A stretch of 21,334 nt of DNA from Coemansia sp. RSA 1804 (Eukaryota; Kickxellomycota; Kickxellomycetes; Kickxellales; Kickxellaceae): the NCBI GenBank assembly GCA_027578815.1, contig JANBTH010000307.1, positions 1 to 21,334 of the forward strand, written 5' to 3'. Made by a program: the position numbers and the translations under genes. Each line of letters opens with the position of its first letter. Position 1 is the first letter of the stretch. Below are positions 20,305-21,334 of the stretch, in pieces. The notes beneath the pieces were generated by a model, which was not told the DNA's origin, searched no databases, and was given only the letters and a program-made list of their open reading frames with translations.

Positions 20305-21334
20305 TTTCTGTTTATTAGCAATAATAAATGTAAAGTAGAGAAAAAAGCGATTCCAATCAATTGAGCAAAGCGAAGAGAGAAATGCAGACAGCCTCTGACG
20401 CCTGGATTAAAAGTGTTGCGTGGTTTCTAACGTTCCAGGGATTGTTTCTCATGGCAAAGGGGAACTGCAGGCAAACAACAACAAACAATTTTTTTTTGCA
20501 GAGCGGGCAACAAATAGCGTTTCGCTTCTTGATTAGATTCTGCTTGTTGGGATGGCAAGGTGAAATCCGATCAGACAAAAGCGATGGTGTCTATAAAAAA
20601 GGAATTGAATCGCTTAAATGAAGAGCGTCGCGTTTATGCGCATGAATCTTTGCTGGATCTTGGCTTGAAAGATCAAGAAAACCCCAAATTCAATTGGTGG
20701 TTCTCGCTTTAAATGTGATCTGTCCGGCTAGACCAGACAGCCGGCATGATTGAGAAACTCAAAATGCAGAAATCGAGGATAAAAGACCATGTCCAGTTTA
20801 TCTGGTACGCCGCCTCCTTTTGTGCTTGCCTATAATATCTCGTCTAGCGTTAGCAAGTATTGTGTGAATAGGGAAGGGGGTTTTCTTCATTATCATACAA
20901 CGACTATGTGCCAGCGATTGCTAAACTACCGTCAAAGGCAAAAAATGCAGATAGGAGGTCAAAACCATTCAGTGCTTTTATTCTCCTTTAAAGCGCACTG
21001 TAAGTTTGCTGCCAATTTCAGCGGAGCAAGATCAGTACGGCGCAGTTATTCTGTATGGTGGCGTAGCCAGAACGCTCTCACACGGGTCTCTTTTCCAATG
21101 GTTTATAATGCAGAATACCCGAAAACCAATGCAATGAATCTCTTTCGTAGCCACCTTATAGCACGCAAAAAAAAAGCACTTTGCAAAAAAAAAAATACAT
21201 TTCCAACATCGATTATTACTGGGGTTTCCGCTTATATTCTCTACTTTCTTAAAGCCGAAATTAGAGAACGGCTGGAATAATCTTATGGCAGTGGTGCCTT
21301 TGCCTAGCTTTCAAGAGCAAAATCTATGACTTTC
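20305..21334. other. RanBP1 promoter and unassigned right-edge region
   Basis: The first few hundred bases should contain the RanBP1 promoter. Beyond that I cannot assign a gene. Several plus-strand segments read like protein. One frame is open from 20533 to 20832 except for TAA at 20710 and TGA at 20716, with an ATG at 20584 giving a 42-codon frame. A 163-codon ATG frame spans 20789-21280, ending in a Lys-rich, then hydrophobic, tail. A third frame is open for 60 codons at about 20955-21137. No family is recognised, and no single frame or splice model links them. They may be a gene with unseen introns, a decayed gene, or chance. Confidence 0.3.

Noticed and set aside
21000..21022. GTAAGT...TTTCAG pair resembling a tiny intron
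   Set aside because: The interval is only about 22 nt, below a workable spliceosomal intron, and the joined frames do not extend a recognisable protein.
1..21334. tRNA or other structured RNA genes, CRISPR arrays, transposons with terminal repeats
   Set aside because: I scanned the intergenic parts for A/B-box words, repeated spacers and long inverted or direct terminal repeats, and found none.

Overview
The window is nuclear DNA of a filamentous fungus. Three things show this. Genes carry short spliceosomal introns (131-155 nt, plus one of 541 nt) with GTAAGT/GTATGT-type donors and TAG acceptors. The APS kinase is stand-alone, not fused to a sulfurylase as in animals. There is a Rim15-type kinase (PAS, zinc finger, split AGC kinase, receiver domain), a fungal architecture. 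Moderate base composition, large low-complexity regulatory proteins and few introns would fit an early-diverging (zygomycete-grade) fungus, possibly Kickxellomycotina, but that placement is inference and would need a tree.

Layout, left to right: (1) the 5' end of an RWD-domain gene, probably an RNF14/Itt1-like RBR ubiquitin ligase, running off the left edge on the minus strand; (2) a very large minus-strand RIM15-like kinase gene. I extend it by a spliced 5' exon (start 10081, intron 9846-9306) to a predicted 2936 residues. (3) a roughly 980-bp divergent promoter; (4) a plus-strand ELG1/ATAD5-like PCNA-unloader large subunit; (5) a convergent minus-strand SMC2 condensin gene with only 39 bp between the stop codons. 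Its first two exons (17979-17812 and 17680-17531) were recovered by splicing, giving 1176 residues. (6) a roughly 520-bp divergent promoter; (7) a plus-strand MET14 APS kinase; (8) a convergent minus-strand three-exon RanBP1/YRB1 gene of 213 residues; (9) about 1 kb at the right edge with no gene I can assign, but with several suggestive open segments.

The genes are not an operon or a cluster for one pathway. Two concern replication and chromosome structure (ELG1, SMC2), one nuclear transport (RanBP1), one nutrient/quiescence signalling (RIM15), one sulfate assimilation (MET14) and one probable ubiquitylation. The most interesting signals are an Elg1 subunit with substitutions in both Walker motifs, E2F/MBF-like CGCG boxes in the ELG1 and SMC2 promoters, a nearly identical 17-bp element in those two promoters, and the unexplained right edge. 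I found no RNA gene, CRISPR array, recognisable transposon or clearly undescribed system.
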